NCBI RefSeq assembly: GCF_007003975.1
Contig: NZ_VFTC01000010.1
Location: 62,001 to 126,000, forward strand
Length of the DNA: 64,000 bases
Direction of reading: 5' to 3'
Source of the DNA: Mesorhizobium sp. WSM4306
Lineage (GTDB): Bacteria; Pseudomonadota; Alphaproteobacteria; Rhizobiales; Rhizobiaceae
Below the pieces are notes generated by a model. It was not told where the DNA came from. It searched no databases and saw nothing but the letters and a program-made list of their open reading frames with translations. The translations under genes were made by a program, and so were the position numbers. This document shows positions 24,637 through 34,565 of this stretch, piece by piece. The stretch's first letter is position 1. The number at the start of each line of letters is the position of its first letter.

Positions 24637-27144
24637 TCACCCCCGCTTCAGCACCTTCGCCTGCTTGAAAAACTCCGCCCACGGATCGGCCTTCTCCAAC
24701 TCCTTCAGCGTCGTCTTGTCGCCGATCGGGAAAGAATTCGGCGCCAGCCCCGCTTCCACCTCCGCCCATGTCACGGGAATGGACACCGTCGCCCCCTTCT
24801 TGGCGCGTGAGGAGTACGGCGCCACCGTCGTCGAACCCCTGCCGTTGCGCAGATAGTCGACGAAGATCTTTCCGGTGCGCGCCTTTTTCGACAGCGTCGC
24901 CGTGTAGCGGTCGGGGGCTGCCTGCTCCAGCGCCTTGGCGAAATCATGCGAGAAGGTTTTGACTTCCTCCCAATCCGCCGACGGTTTCAGCGGCACCAGC
25001 ACGTGATAGCCCTTGCCGCCCGAGGGCTTGACGAAGTTGGGGAGCGACAGATCGTCGAGCTTGCCTCGGATGTCGAGGGCGGCTTCGCGCACCGCCTTGA
25101 CGTCGACGCCCTCGTCGGGATCGAGATCGAAGATGATCTGGTCCGGCTTTTCCAGCGCGTCGGTCGTGCAACCCCAGATGTGGACCTCGACGACGCCGTA
25201 CTGGACCAGAGCGGCAAGGCCGTCGAAATCGCGGATGAACAGGATCTCCTCGCCATCGGTCGGGTCTTTCATCCGGGCGATCTTGTCGCTCATTCCGGCC
25301 GAGGCGTGTTTCTGGAAAAAGCGCGGCCCGCCTATGCCGTCCGGCGCTCTGACCAGGCTGAGCGGCCGGTTGATGATGAACTGCTCCATGCGCGGCCAGA
25401 CCAGCGCGTAGTGCTCGAGCAAGGCCTGCTTGGATATTTTCTCCTCGGGCCACAGCAGTTTTTCCGGATGGGAGAGTTTTACGCTGGTCGTGACCGTCCC
25501 GGAAACTTTGGACCCGGCCTTGCCGGCGCTGCTTGCCGCGGGCTTTGCCTTGCTGCCGGCCTTCGATGGCTTTTCCTGCACGACTTCCTCCGCCGGCTTG
25601 TCCTCGCGCAGTCCCTGGAACGACGCATGGCGTATTATACGGTCCGAGGTCCAGCTGCGGAACTCCACTTCGCCGACAAGTTCAGGCTTGACCCAGACCA
25701 GGCCTTTGCCCTTCGGCACAGCGGCGGCGAAAGGCGATGATTTTGCCTTCAGAGCATCGAGCTTCTTCTTCAGGTCCGTCGCGCCCTTGACCGAAAAGCC
25801 GGTGCCGACGCGGCCGGCATAATTGAGCTTGCCGCCTTCGAAATAGCCGACCAGCAGCGAGCGCAGGCCGCGGCCGGTCTTTTCCGACGGCAGATAGCCG
25901 CCAATAACGAATTCCTGGCGCTCCGTGCATTTCGACTTCACCCAGGAGGGACCACGGCCGCTGCGGTAGGGTGCGTCGGCGCGTTTGGAGACGATGCCTT
26001 CAAGCCCCATGCGGCAGGCATGCTGCAGCATGATCTTGCCAGGCTCGGCGAAATGATCGCTGAAGCGAACGGCGGCATTCTCACCCGGCTCGCCGAGCAG
26101 CTCCTGCAAGGCCTGCTTGCGCTCGACCAGCGGCTCGCGGCGCAAATCCTTGCCGTCGAGCCGCATCATGTCGAAGACGTAGTAGGTGAAGCGGCTGGTG
26201 CGATTGGCGGACAAATCCTGCTGCAGCAGCGCGAAGGACGAAACGCCGCTGTCGGCCAGCACCACGATCTCGCCGTCGATGATGGCGTCGCTGCATTTCA
26301 GCTGGGCCAGCTCGGCAACGATCTCTGCGCCGAATTTTTCCGTCCAGTCGAGGCCGGTGCGGGTCAGCAATCGCACCTCGGTACCGGCGATCTGCGCCTG
26401 CATGCGGTAGCCGTCGAATTTGACCTCGTGCAGCCAGTCCTTGCCGGGCGGCGCCTCACGCTCCAGCGTTGCCAGCTGCGGTTCGACAAAATCGAGACGC
26501 TTGCCGGCCTTCGCCTTGCTTGAGGCGGCAGGCTTGTTGGAATGCCAGACTTTCGGCTTCTTGCCGTCGGCGGTCTTGCCCTCCGCGACCTGCTCGATGG
26601 TGAGGCCGGATTTTACCGATTTCGGTGCGTCCTTCAGAATGTCTTCGCCCGGGCGGGCAGCGGCATCGTCGGATTTGATCAGCAGCCAGTTGTCGCGTTT
26701 TTCGCCCGCGCGGGGTTTTAGCCTGACGAGGTGCCACAGGCCGTTCAGCTTCTTTCCTTTGAGCTCGAACGAGATGTGGCCCTTTTTCATCGCCTTGGCG
26801 GGGTCGATCTCGGGCGTCCATGTGCCTTCGTCCCAGACGATGACGGTGCCGCCGCCATATTCGCCCTTGGGGATGGTGCCCTCGAAGCCGGCATATTCGA
26901 TCGGGTGATCCTCGACATGCACTGCCAGCCGCTTTTCGTGCGGATCGAGGCTTGGGCCGCGCGTTACTGCCCAGCTCCACAAGACGCCGTCATGCTCGAG
27001 GCGGAAATCGTAATGCAGCCTGGTCGCATCGTGCTTCTGGATGACGAAGATGCCGCCGGGCTGCTTGCCGCGCGTAACCTTGCCCGCAGGCTCGGCCGTC
27101 TTCTTGAAATCGCGCTTGGACTGATACTGTTCAAGGCTGGCCAT
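24637..27144 (-). CDS. ligD: ATP-dependent DNA ligase D (multifunctional NHEJ enzyme)
   Basis: The 835-aa protein has three NHEJ domains in the order phosphoesterase, ligase, polymerase. Residues about 30-190 are the 3'-phosphoesterase (HDATRLHYDFRLEHDGVLWS, GEYGGGTVIVWDEG). Residues about 220-530 are the ATP-dependent ligase (nucleotidyl Lys in LHEVKFDGYRMQA). Residues about 570-830 are the LigD primase-polymerase (FDLDPDEGVD and SGGKGYHVLVPL). It is directly downstream of ku. The ATG at 27144 lies 5 bases after the ku stop and has no ribosome site of its own, fitting translational coupling. It repairs double-strand breaks with Ku. Confidence 0.96.
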   Translation of the reverse strand: MASLEQYQSKRDFKKTAEPAGKVTRGKQPGGIFVIQKHDATRLHYDFRLEHDGVLWSWAVTRGPSLDPHEKRLAVHVEDHPIEYAGFEGTIPKGEYGGGTVIVWDEGTWTPEIDPAKAMKKGHISFELKGKKLNGLWHLVRLKPRAGEKRDNWLLIKSDDAAARPGEDILKDAPKSVKSGLTIEQVAEGKTADGKKPKVWHSNKPAASSKAKAGKRLDFVEPQLATLEREAPPGKDWLHEVKFDGYRMQAQIAGTEVRLLTRTGLDWTEKFGAEIVAELAQLKCSDAIIDGEIVVLADSGVSSFALLQQDLSANRTSRFTYYVFDMMRLDGKDLRREPLVERKQALQELLGEPGENAAVRFSDHFAEPGKIMLQHACRMGLEGIVSKRADAPYRSGRGPSWVKSKCTERQEFVIGGYLPSEKTGRGLRSLLVGYFEGGKLNYAGRVGTGFSVKGATDLKKKLDALKAKSSPFAAAVPKGKGLVWVKPELVGEVEFRSWTSDRIIRHASFQGLREDKPAEEVVQEKPSKAGSKAKPAASSAGKAGSKVSGTVTTSVKLSHPEKLLWPEEKISKQALLEHYALVWPRMEQFIINRPLSLVRAPDGIGGPRFFQKHASAGMSDKIARMKDPTDGEEILFIRDFDGLAALVQYGVVEVHIWGCTTDALEKPDQIIFDLDPDEGVDVKAVREAALDIRGKLDDLSLPNFVKPSGGKGYHVLVPLKPSADWEEVKTFSHDFAKALEQAAPDRYTATLSKKARTGKIFVDYLRNGRGSTTVAPYSSRAKKGATVSIPVTWAEVEAGLAPNSFPIGDKTTLKELEKADPWAEFFKQAKVLKRG

Positions 27145-27149
27145 GGTGC

Positions 27150-28016
27150 TCACGCCGATTTGCGTTTGGGCGCGGAAGCTTTCACCTTGCCGCTTTTGGC
27201 CGCCGGCCTGGCCTTCTTGGCCGGGCCTGTCGCCGCGCCGCCATCCGACAGGCTCTTCTTCAGCGCGTCGAACAGATTGACCACGTTGGACGGCTTGGGC
27301 GCGGCCTGTGGCTTCGGCGCCTTCTTGCCGGCCTTCTTGGCGCGGATCAGTTCGAGCAGCGCGTCCTCATATTTGTCCTCGAATTTCGACGGATCGAACT
27401 TCGCCTTCTTCTTGTCGATGATGAGTTCGGCGAGATCGGTCATCTCCTGGTCGGTCTTCACCGCCTTGATGTCGCCGAAGACGCTGTCGGGCTGCCGCAC
27501 CGTGTTGTCGTAGCGCAAAGTGGTCAGCACCATGCCTTTGCCGAGCGGTTCGATGACGACGGGACGTTCTCTGGCGTAGAGCACGATGCGCGCCAGCCCG
27601 GCCATCTTCTTGCCGGCCATGGCGTCGCGGATGACGGCAAAGGCTTCTTCCGACACCTTGTCGGCCGGCGCGACATAGTAGGGCGTGTCGAGATAGATCT
27701 GCTGGATCGAGGCTTTGTCGACGAAGCCGTCCAGCGCCATGGTGTGCGAGGACTCGATCTGCACCGCGGCGATCTCGTCTTCCTCGATATGGACGAAGTC
27801 GCCGTCATCGAGTTCGTAGCCCTTGATCTCGTTGCCTTCCTCCAACGGCTTGCCGGTTTCGGCATCGACATAGATGCGCTTGACCGTGTTGCCGGTCTTG
27901 CGGTTCAGCACCCTAAACGAGACTTTTTCGGTGTGGGTGACGACGTTGGTCAGTTCGACGGCGCAGGTGACCAGCGACAGTTTCAGATAGCCCTTCCAGG
28001 CGGGGCGGGGTGCCAT
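27150..28016 (-). CDS. ku: Ku DNA end-binding protein
   Basis: The 288-aa protein opens MAPRPAWKGYLKLSLVTCAV and has bacterial Ku features (NRKTGNTVKRIYVDAETGKP, YYVAPADKVSEEAFAVIRDAM), ending in a Lys/Ala-rich tail (AKKARPAAKSGKVKASAPK). It forms a ring on DNA ends and recruits LigD. The length is normal. It is first in the ku-ligD unit. Confidence 0.96.
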   Translation of the reverse strand: MAPRPAWKGYLKLSLVTCAVELTNVVTHTEKVSFRVLNRKTGNTVKRIYVDAETGKPLEEGNEIKGYELDDGDFVHIEEDEIAAVQIESSHTMALDGFVDKASIQQIYLDTPYYVAPADKVSEEAFAVIRDAMAGKKMAGLARIVLYARERPVVIEPLGKGMVLTTLRYDNTVRQPDSVFGDIKAVKTDQEMTDLAELIIDKKKAKFDPSKFEDKYEDALLELIRAKKAGKKAPKPQAAPKPSNVVNLFDALKKSLSDGGAATGPAKKARPAAKSGKVKASAPKRKSA

Positions 28017-28370
28017 GGCGAAACTCCTGCGCGATACGGTTCAACCGAGAACGGGTAAAGCCGATTCCGGTTCCGAACGCTGCCTGTCGGCTTTCCAGCC
28101 GTGCGCACGGAAATTTCGCGGGGGTCACCGAAATTGAAACAGAACCGCGCCGAAGCGACATCCAGACGAAACATATGTGATGCAAAAGTCACATTGGCCG
28201 GAAAGGGCTCAAAAGGCTCTTAAAGACCCCGAAACCGCCGCATTCCGGCCACGAAGCGACGGGTTTTCGACCGAAGATTAACATCGTGTTCACCGACTAT
28301 TCACGCCTCGACGCTATGATCCCCGCAATCGGACGGGACATCCGAAAATCGGGACAGGGACTTAAGTAAA
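28017..28370. other. 354-base interval upstream of ku, no gene seen
   Basis: This interval separates ku (minus) from the 46-codon ORF (plus) and must hold the ku promoter. Direct reading shows no clear sigma-70 or other operator. It includes the A/T-richer segment around 28170-28200 and no repeat of the families described above. Confidence 0.4.
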
Positions 28371-28511
28371 ATGAAATTCTGGGGCCACATCGCCGGCTAT
28401 GCCGCCGCCATCCGCGAATTCATCGCGCCGACCTATCGGCCGGAGCGCTATTACATGCGCGGACCAGGCCCGGCCTGCGCCCGTCGCGGCAGCTCGCTCG
28501 GCGCGCACTGA
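28371..28511 (+). CDS. 46-residue basic protein, function unknown
   Basis: The ORF reads MKFWGHIAGYAAAIREFIAP followed by a Tyr/Arg-rich tail with one Cys and one His. CAGGGA lies 11 bases upstream of the ATG. The composition is amphipathic and basic. It is too short for a name, and I cannot exclude chance, but its codon use is like that of nearby genes. Confidence 0.4.
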   Translation: MKFWGHIAGYAAAIREFIAPTYRPERYYMRGPGPACARRGSSLGAH

Positions 28512-28690
28512 TCATGACGTTCGAAAGCCGTCACGACAGCCGGATCTGCAGACCGGCCGCCGACCACCGCGCAACCACCTATCGCGCCGAGCGCCCTGCG
28601 CTGGCCGCGAGAAGCCGTGCGACAACGCCGCGGCTTTGATCCCGTAGCCGGCAGGCTTAGTGTCGCCTGACGCAAGCTGCCGGATGTCCC

Positions 28691-29116
28691 GTGACTTCTT
28701 CTCCTGACTCCCTCGATGCCAGCCAGCCGTTGATCGTTTTCGATGGCGTCTGCGTGCTCTGCTCGGGCTTCGTGCGCACGGTGGTCAGGCTCGACCGCAA
28801 AAGCCGCTTCCGCTTCGCCACGGCGCAGTCGCCCTTCGGCGAGGCGCTGTTCCACAAGCATGGACTGCGCACCGACAGTTACGAGACCAATCTGGTCCTC
28901 ATCAACGGCGCTCCTTTCATACGGCTGGACAGTTTTGTTACCGTGATGGCCGAACTCGGCTGGCCGTGGCGGGCGGCCAAAGCCCTGCTGCTGTTGCCGC
29001 GCCCCTTGCGCGACTGGCTCTACGAACGCATCGCCAAAAACCGCTACGCCATCTTCGGCCGCAAGGACAGTTGCGAGATCCCGTCCGCCGCGATGCGTGC
29101 GCGCATGATCGGCTGA
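28691..29116 (+). CDS. DCC family thiol-disulfide oxidoreductase-like protein
   Basis: The 141-aa protein has LIVFDGVCVLCSGFVRTVV near the N-terminus, with the D-G-x-C-x-x-C motif of the DCC family, and SRFRFATAQSPFGEAL, which also fits. The fold is thioredoxin-like. The start is GTG at 28691. In related genomes a Rossmann-type dehydrogenase gene often follows; here only a short remnant does. Confidence 0.85.
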   Translation: MTSSPDSLDASQPLIVFDGVCVLCSGFVRTVVRLDRKSRFRFATAQSPFGEALFHKHGLRTDSYETNLVLINGAPFIRLDSFVTVMAELGWPWRAAKALLLLPRPLRDWLYERIAKNRYAIFGRKDSCEIPSAAMRARMIG

Positions 29117-29179
29117 TCCCATGTCGCCCAAAAGTGACCTCGGTTTTGGGGAAACGACATGCATGGAGGCAACCGCGCG

Positions 29180-29270
29180 ATGAGGCTTCTGGTCGTCGGC
29201 GGCTACGGCATTTTCGGCGGCCGCATCGTGCAATTGCTGGAGAGCGAGCCGCGCCAAAAGGCTAATCCAT
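29180..29270 (+). pseudogene. truncated Rossmann-type dehydrogenase (first 30 codons only)
   Basis: The frame gives MRLLVVGGYGIFGGRIVQLL followed by ESEPRQKA and then loses similarity. The GGYGxFG nucleotide loop marks the start of a saccharopine-dehydrogenase-like or SDR-type protein. The gene is cut at about 29265, where the end of the oppositely oriented RidA gene begins. It looks like the broken remains of the gene that used to follow the DCC gene. Confidence 0.5.
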
Positions 29271-29280
29271 CCGGCCCCCC

Positions 29281-29742
29281 TCAGTCCGGCAGCGCCGCGA
29301 CGGCGACGATCTCGATGAGGATGTCGGCCTGGGCAAGCGCTGCGACACCGATCACCTCCGAAGGCGGCGGATTGTTGTAGCTGCAATGCTTCGGACAATG
29401 CTCGGCGAAGAACGCGTCCAGCACGTCGAGACGAAAATTGGGAGAGTTGAGAACGCCACCGTCCGGAAATGGACCCCTGACGAAGAAGGTCAGCCTGATG
29501 AGGTGGTCGAGGCCACTGCCAAGTTCCTCCAGATCCGATTTGATGTTGCCGAGAACTTCACGCCACTGCGCCGCCGCATCGCCGGCGAAACCGCCGCCCT
29601 TCTTGCCGGCTGGATCGTAGTCGGCCGATGTCGCGGTGTTGCCGCAGAGATAGACGGTGCCTTTCGCGCCGCTGACGACGGTGCCTTTGCCCCATGGCAT
29701 CAGCCGGCCGTTCTTGAATTTCTTGTGAGTCACGAGGTTCAT
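29281..29742 (-). CDS. RidA/YjgF family protein
   Basis: The 153-aa protein resembles RidA-like enamine/imine deaminases (GTVVSGAKGTVYLCGNTA near the start, then FVRGPFPDGGVLNSPNFRLDVLDAFF and PPSEVIGVAALAQADILIEIVAVAAL). It is longer than minimal RidA and lacks a clean version of the catalytic Arg region. The start at 29742 has GGGAGAAG just upstream; the ORF beyond it is not similar. It is divergent from the YCII/sigma-factor operon. Confidence 0.82.
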   Translation of the reverse strand: MNLVTHKKFKNGRLMPWGKGTVVSGAKGTVYLCGNTATSADYDPAGKKGGGFAGDAAAQWREVLGNIKSDLEELGSGLDHLIRLTFFVRGPFPDGGVLNSPNFRLDVLDAFFAEHCPKHCSYNNPPPSEVIGVAALAQADILIEIVAVAALPD

Positions 29743-29876
29743 TCGCTTCTCCCATCTCTCGCGTGACGTGCCCGCCATGGCAGAGGATAGTGCTGCGCCA
29801 GCCGTCGTCCAGCCGACGAGGCAGAGGCGGGTGCTTGCGAAATCTCCCGGCGAAGGCGAAAGTTTTTTCCGAAGCC

Positions 29877-29902
29877 TGTCGAAATCGGGCATGGCCGCAC
29901 GA
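29877..29902 (+). promoter_or_regulatory. candidate ECF42-type promoter of the YCII-sigma operon
   Basis: TGTCGA at 29877-29882 is followed after exactly 17 bases by CGA at 29900-29902, about 50 bases before the YCII ATG. TGTCGA at -35 and CGA at -10 is the pattern reported for ECF42 sigma factors. The sigma factor encoded downstream is of that type, so autoregulation is expected. Confidence 0.55.
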
Positions 29903-29953
29903 CATACGTCCGGCACGCAACGACGCGGCCTTCCTAAAAACGGGAGAAGACCC

Positions 29954-30322
29954 ATGCGATACATGCTTTTGATATACGCGAACGAAGCCGCGATGGCGGC
30001 CGCACCGAGCGACAAGACCTACGAGATCAGCACCGCCTACGGCGCCTACACCGAAGCGTTGAAGAAATCCGGAGCGTGGCTCGCCGGCGACCGGCTGAAG
30101 CCGACCCAGCTTGCCACCGCAGTGCGGACGGCCAACGGCAAGACCAATGTGCTCGACGGCCCCTACGCCGATACCAAGGAGCAGCTTGCCGGTTTCTACA
30201 TGATCGAGGCCGCGGACGCCGACGCGGCGATCGCATGGGCAGCGCGCTGTCCAGGCGCCAGCGCCGGCACCATCGAGGTTCGGCCGATCTGGGAAATGAC
30301 CGAGTACCCCTCTCAGAAATGA
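29954..30322 (+). CDS. YCII/DGPF domain protein, partner of the ECF sigma factor
   Basis: The 122-aa protein is a typical YCII-related (DGPF) protein: MRYMLLIYANEAAM at the start and NVLDGPYADTKEQLAGFYMIEAAD in the middle, containing the DGPF-like sequence DGPY. Such proteins accompany and are controlled by ECF42 sigma factors, whose gene follows 7 bases downstream. CGGGAGAAGA precedes the ATG. Enzymatic activity is unknown. Confidence 0.9.
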   Translation: MRYMLLIYANEAAMAAAPSDKTYEISTAYGAYTEALKKSGAWLAGDRLKPTQLATAVRTANGKTNVLDGPYADTKEQLAGFYMIEAADADAAIAWAARCPGASAGTIEVRPIWEMTEYPSQK

Positions 30323-30329
30323 CCCCGTG

Positions 30330-31574
30330 ATGGACAGTCGACCGGAGATCGCGCGCGCGGCGGCCGAGGCGGCCGCCCGGCAAAGCTACGGCAAGCTCGT
30401 CGCCTGGCTCGCTGCGCGCACGCGCGATGTCGCGGGGGCGGAGGATGCGTTGGCCGATGCCTTCGCGGCGGCCCTTGAGCGCTGGCCGAAAGCCGGCGTG
30501 CCCGAAAAGCCGGAGGCCTGGCTGCTGGCCGTGGCGCGCCGCCGTGGCGTCGATGCGGTGCGCCGTCGGCTGACCAGCGAGGCGAGCCGCGACCATCTCA
30601 AGCTGATGGCCGAGGAGATGGAGGCAAGCATGCAAGACGAAGACCTGCCCGACGAGCGGCTCAGGCTGATGTTTGCCTGCGCGCATCCGGCGATCGAAGC
30701 CAGCGTGCGGGCGCCGCTGATCCTGCAGACGGTTCTGGGTTTCGACGCAGGAGCAATCGCCTCGGCCTTCCTGGTCTCGCCGGCGACGATGAGCCAGCGC
30801 CTGGTGCGCGCCAAGAGCCGCATCCGCGAGATCGGCATTCCGTTTCGCGTACCGGAGCGGGCCGAACTCGGCGAGCGGCTGGATACGGTGCTGGAGGCGA
30901 TCTACGCCGCTTTCGCCGAAGGCTGGACCGATCCCGCCGGCACGGAGACTCGGACACGCAATCTGGCGACGGAAGGCATCTGGCTCGGACGGCTGGTGGC
31001 GTCGCTGATGCCGGACGAGCCGGAAGCGCTCGGCCTGCTGGCGCTGATGCTGTTTGCGGAGGCGCGGCGCGCGGCGCGGCGCAGCGACGACGGCGACTAT
31101 GTGCCGCTGGCCGATCAGGATTGCCGGCTTTGGGATCACGCCCTGATCGATGAAGCCGAGGCGCTGCTCGGCCACGCTGCGACCATGGGCGTCATCGGCC
31201 GCTACCAGCTTGAAGCCGCGGTGCAGTCGGTGCACGCGACACGGCGGCGGACCGGCCAGACCGACTGGGCGGCGATCCGCAATTTCTACGATGCGCTGTC
31301 GGTGATATCAGGCTCGCCGGTGGTGGCGATCAACCGCGCCGTGGCGATCGCCGAGGCCGATGGGGCGGCGGCGGGGCTGGCGGCGCTTTACGTGCTGGGC
31401 GACGACAAGCGGCTCAACGACTATCAGCCCTATTGGGCCGCCCGCGCCGGCCTGCTGGCAAGGCTCGGCAACGTGCCACAGGCCAGCGAAGCCTACGACC
31501 GGGCGATCGGCCTCGAACGCGACCCGGCCGTGCGCCGTTTCCTGCAGGCCAAGCGGGCGATATTGCGAAATTGA
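30330..31574 (+). CDS. ECF42-like RNA polymerase sigma factor with a long C-terminal extension
   Basis: The 414-aa protein has region 2 (YGKLVAWLAARTRDVAGAEDALADAFAAALERWP) and region 4 (IASAFLVSPATMSQRLVRAKSRIRE). It then carries a C-terminal extension of about 230 residues with TPR-like helices (ALGLLALMLFAEARRAAR ... YDRAIGLERDPAVRRFLQAKRAIL), as in group ECF42. No anti-sigma gene is nearby; the extension is thought to control activity in this group. It starts at ATG 30330 (a GTG lies at 30327). It is co-transcribed with the DGPF gene. Confidence 0.9.
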   Translation: MDSRPEIARAAAEAAARQSYGKLVAWLAARTRDVAGAEDALADAFAAALERWPKAGVPEKPEAWLLAVARRRGVDAVRRRLTSEASRDHLKLMAEEMEASMQDEDLPDERLRLMFACAHPAIEASVRAPLILQTVLGFDAGAIASAFLVSPATMSQRLVRAKSRIREIGIPFRVPERAELGERLDTVLEAIYAAFAEGWTDPAGTETRTRNLATEGIWLGRLVASLMPDEPEALGLLALMLFAEARRAARRSDDGDYVPLADQDCRLWDHALIDEAEALLGHAATMGVIGRYQLEAAVQSVHATRRRTGQTDWAAIRNFYDALSVISGSPVVAINRAVAIAEADGAAAGLAALYVLGDDKRLNDYQPYWAARAGLLARLGNVPQASEAYDRAIGLERDPAVRRFLQAKRAILRN

Positions 31575-31583
31575 AGCGTCCGC

Positions 31584-32210
31584 TCAGGCCGGCCACATCT
31601 CGTGCGCAGTGTTGAGCCGCTTCATCAGCGGATGCGCGCGCAACGCCGACCATAGGCGTTCGACGTTCGGCCAGTCGGACCGCGCCTTGTCGATATAAGG
31701 GTGCCAGGCGACCAGCATGACGAGATAGATGTCGGCCAGCGACATCGCGTTGCCGACCAGCCAGTCGCGCCCCTCAAGTGCTGCATCGAGAACGGCGAAG
31801 CCGCGGTCCATCTCGGCAATGGCTGCCTGCTTGACGGCTTTCTTGCCATCGGCATCGGTGGTGTAGCGATGGGCATAGTAGAGGCGCAGGATGGCGGGGT
31901 AGAGCGCCGACGACATGAACGCCATCCAGCGCAGGAAGTCGGCGCGGTCCGGCGATCCGGCGGCCGGCGCCAGACCCGCCTGCGGGTGGCGCTCGGCAAG
32001 CAGGATGCAGATCGCCGCCGATTCGGTTATCGATTGACCGTTGGGCAAGGTCAGCACCGGAACCTGGTTCAGCGGGCTGATGTCGAGGAAAGCCGGGTCC
32101 GGCGGGTCCTTCTTCCGCACATCGATCTGGTCGAATTGCGCGTTTGCCAGCGCCAAAGCCGCCTCGACAACGAAGCCGCCGCTGCCCGGGCGCGTATAAA
32201 GTCTGTACAT
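31584..32210 (-). CDS. glutathione S-transferase family protein
   Basis: The 208-aa protein has the GST N-terminal thioredoxin-like domain (MYRLYTRPGSGGFVVEAALAL, NQVPVLTLPNGQSITESAAI, with the Glu/Ser glutathione-binding pair) and an all-helical C-terminal domain. The start at 32210 has GAGG upstream. The family conjugates or reduces electrophiles with glutathione. Its tail-to-tail position with the sigma gene gives no functional hint. Confidence 0.88.
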   Translation of the reverse strand: MYRLYTRPGSGGFVVEAALALANAQFDQIDVRKKDPPDPAFLDISPLNQVPVLTLPNGQSITESAAICILLAERHPQAGLAPAAGSPDRADFLRWMAFMSSALYPAILRLYYAHRYTTDADGKKAVKQAAIAEMDRGFAVLDAALEGRDWLVGNAMSLADIYLVMLVAWHPYIDKARSDWPNVERLWSALRAHPLMKRLNTAHEMWPA

Positions 32211-32344
32211 CAAAATCCTCCCTGGCCGCACGAAGCAGGCCGGGGCGATTTGACCCGGAAGCCGTCCTCCGCTCAAGCCGGCGGCTGAAGCCACCAGCGG
32301 TTTTTCAGCGGTCCAGCGCGGACGGTCGTTCGCAGACGCGAGGC

Positions 32345-33325
<981 letters not shown>

Positions 33326-33494
33326 TGGTTTCGCTCCCAGATCAGGCAATTGACATCGGCGGACAGAATAGGGCTTTCGACCGCGCAAGATAGGCTGCCG
33401 GCCGAAAATATCGAGTGGGGCGCTTGCTGAACCAACCCCGCACCTGGAAACTTATTTCCTTTCAACGGACTGTTGGAGATTAGCCGATGCTCCT

Positions 33495-33724
33495 CAGCTT
33501 CGTCATCCTGGGGCGTAGCAGTCGCGAAGCGACGTCGCGGAGAACCCTAGGATCCATGCCGTGACCGCCGAGCGCCGCGGCGGCAGGAGATTTTGTAGTG
33601 CCGTTGTCATTCATGGTTCCCGCAGGAATGTCATTCCCCGCCGCTGCATTCCTAGACAAGCGTCACGGCATGGATCCCAGGGTCTGCGCTCCGCTTTGCG
33701 TCGCTCCGCCCAGGGATGACGAAA
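33495..33724. repeat. palindromic intergenic element, family A copy 3
   Basis: GCTTCGTCATCCTGGGGCG and GGATCCATGCCGTGACCG on the left mirror GTCACGGCATGGATCC and CCCAGGGATGACGAAAGC on the right. It lies between cysK and the LysE gene. Confidence 0.72.
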
Positions 33725-33726
33725 GC

Positions 33727-34344
33727 TTACTGACGCGCCGCAATGGCTGCCGCAGCTCCAACCATGAAGCCGGCGGCGGTGCGGTTCAGCGCCTTCAGCG
33801 CGCGCGGCGATTTCAGAAACCAGCGCGCCTTGGCGGCCAGCGCCAGATAAGGCACCAGCACCACGAAGAGCACGATGACGGTGAGCGCGACCAGAATGCC
33901 GTAATCGGCGAGGGTGATGGTCTTCAGGTCGACGATGGTCGGCGTTATGGCGAGATAGAAGATCATCGTCTTCGGATTGCCGAGCGTCACGGTGAGGCCG
34001 GCAAGGAAGCTCGATACGAGACCACCCTTGCCTTTTCTGGCCTCGACGGTCTCCGGCGTGATCCCGGCGGTCCAGAACCGCCAGCCGAGGAAGGCGAGAT
34101 AGGCGACGCCCAGCCATTTGATGGCGAGGAAGACCATGCCGAAGCTCTGCGCGACAAAGGCAAGGCCGAGCACCACCGCGGTGAGATAAGTGAGGTCGCC
34201 GAGCATCAGTCCGAAGGACATGGCCAGCGACGAGCGGAAGCCGGAGCCGAGCGCCCGCGCCACAAGCGCGGTGACGCCAGGGCCGGGAATGGCGGCGGCG
34301 ATGCCAAGGGCGGCGCTATAGGCGAGAAAGCCGGTGAGGGTCAT
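33727..34344 (-). CDS. LysE family exporter
   Basis: The 205-aa membrane protein has about six helices and the LysE/RhtB start region (GIAAAIPGPGVTALVARALGSGFRSSLAMSFGLMLGDLTYL, key piece AIPGPGVTALVARALGSGFR). It also has FLAGLTVTLGNPKTMIFYLA. It exports small solutes, probably amino acids or homoserine lactone-like compounds. No regulator gene is adjacent. Confidence 0.9.
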   Translation of the reverse strand: MTLTGFLAYSAALGIAAAIPGPGVTALVARALGSGFRSSLAMSFGLMLGDLTYLTAVVLGLAFVAQSFGMVFLAIKWLGVAYLAFLGWRFWTAGITPETVEARKGKGGLVSSFLAGLTVTLGNPKTMIFYLAITPTIVDLKTITLADYGILVALTVIVLFVVLVPYLALAAKARWFLKSPRALKALNRTAAGFMVGAAAAIAARQ

Positions 34345-34565
34345 GACGGTTGCACCCCGTGAAGGGCCCCTGATGCCATGAAAGCCGGCAGGGGTAAAAC
34401 GGATTCGATTGCGCCAGGGGTTCGGACGGTCGTCAGGGCATGGCCGAAAACGAGAGATGGTTCACTTACGCGCCGAGGAAGAGCGGCTATCCCCCATCCG
34501 CCCCACCGCACGTTGCAATCCCTAATAGCTGCGTTCTTGCGCAGCTACACCGACAGGAGCTGCCC

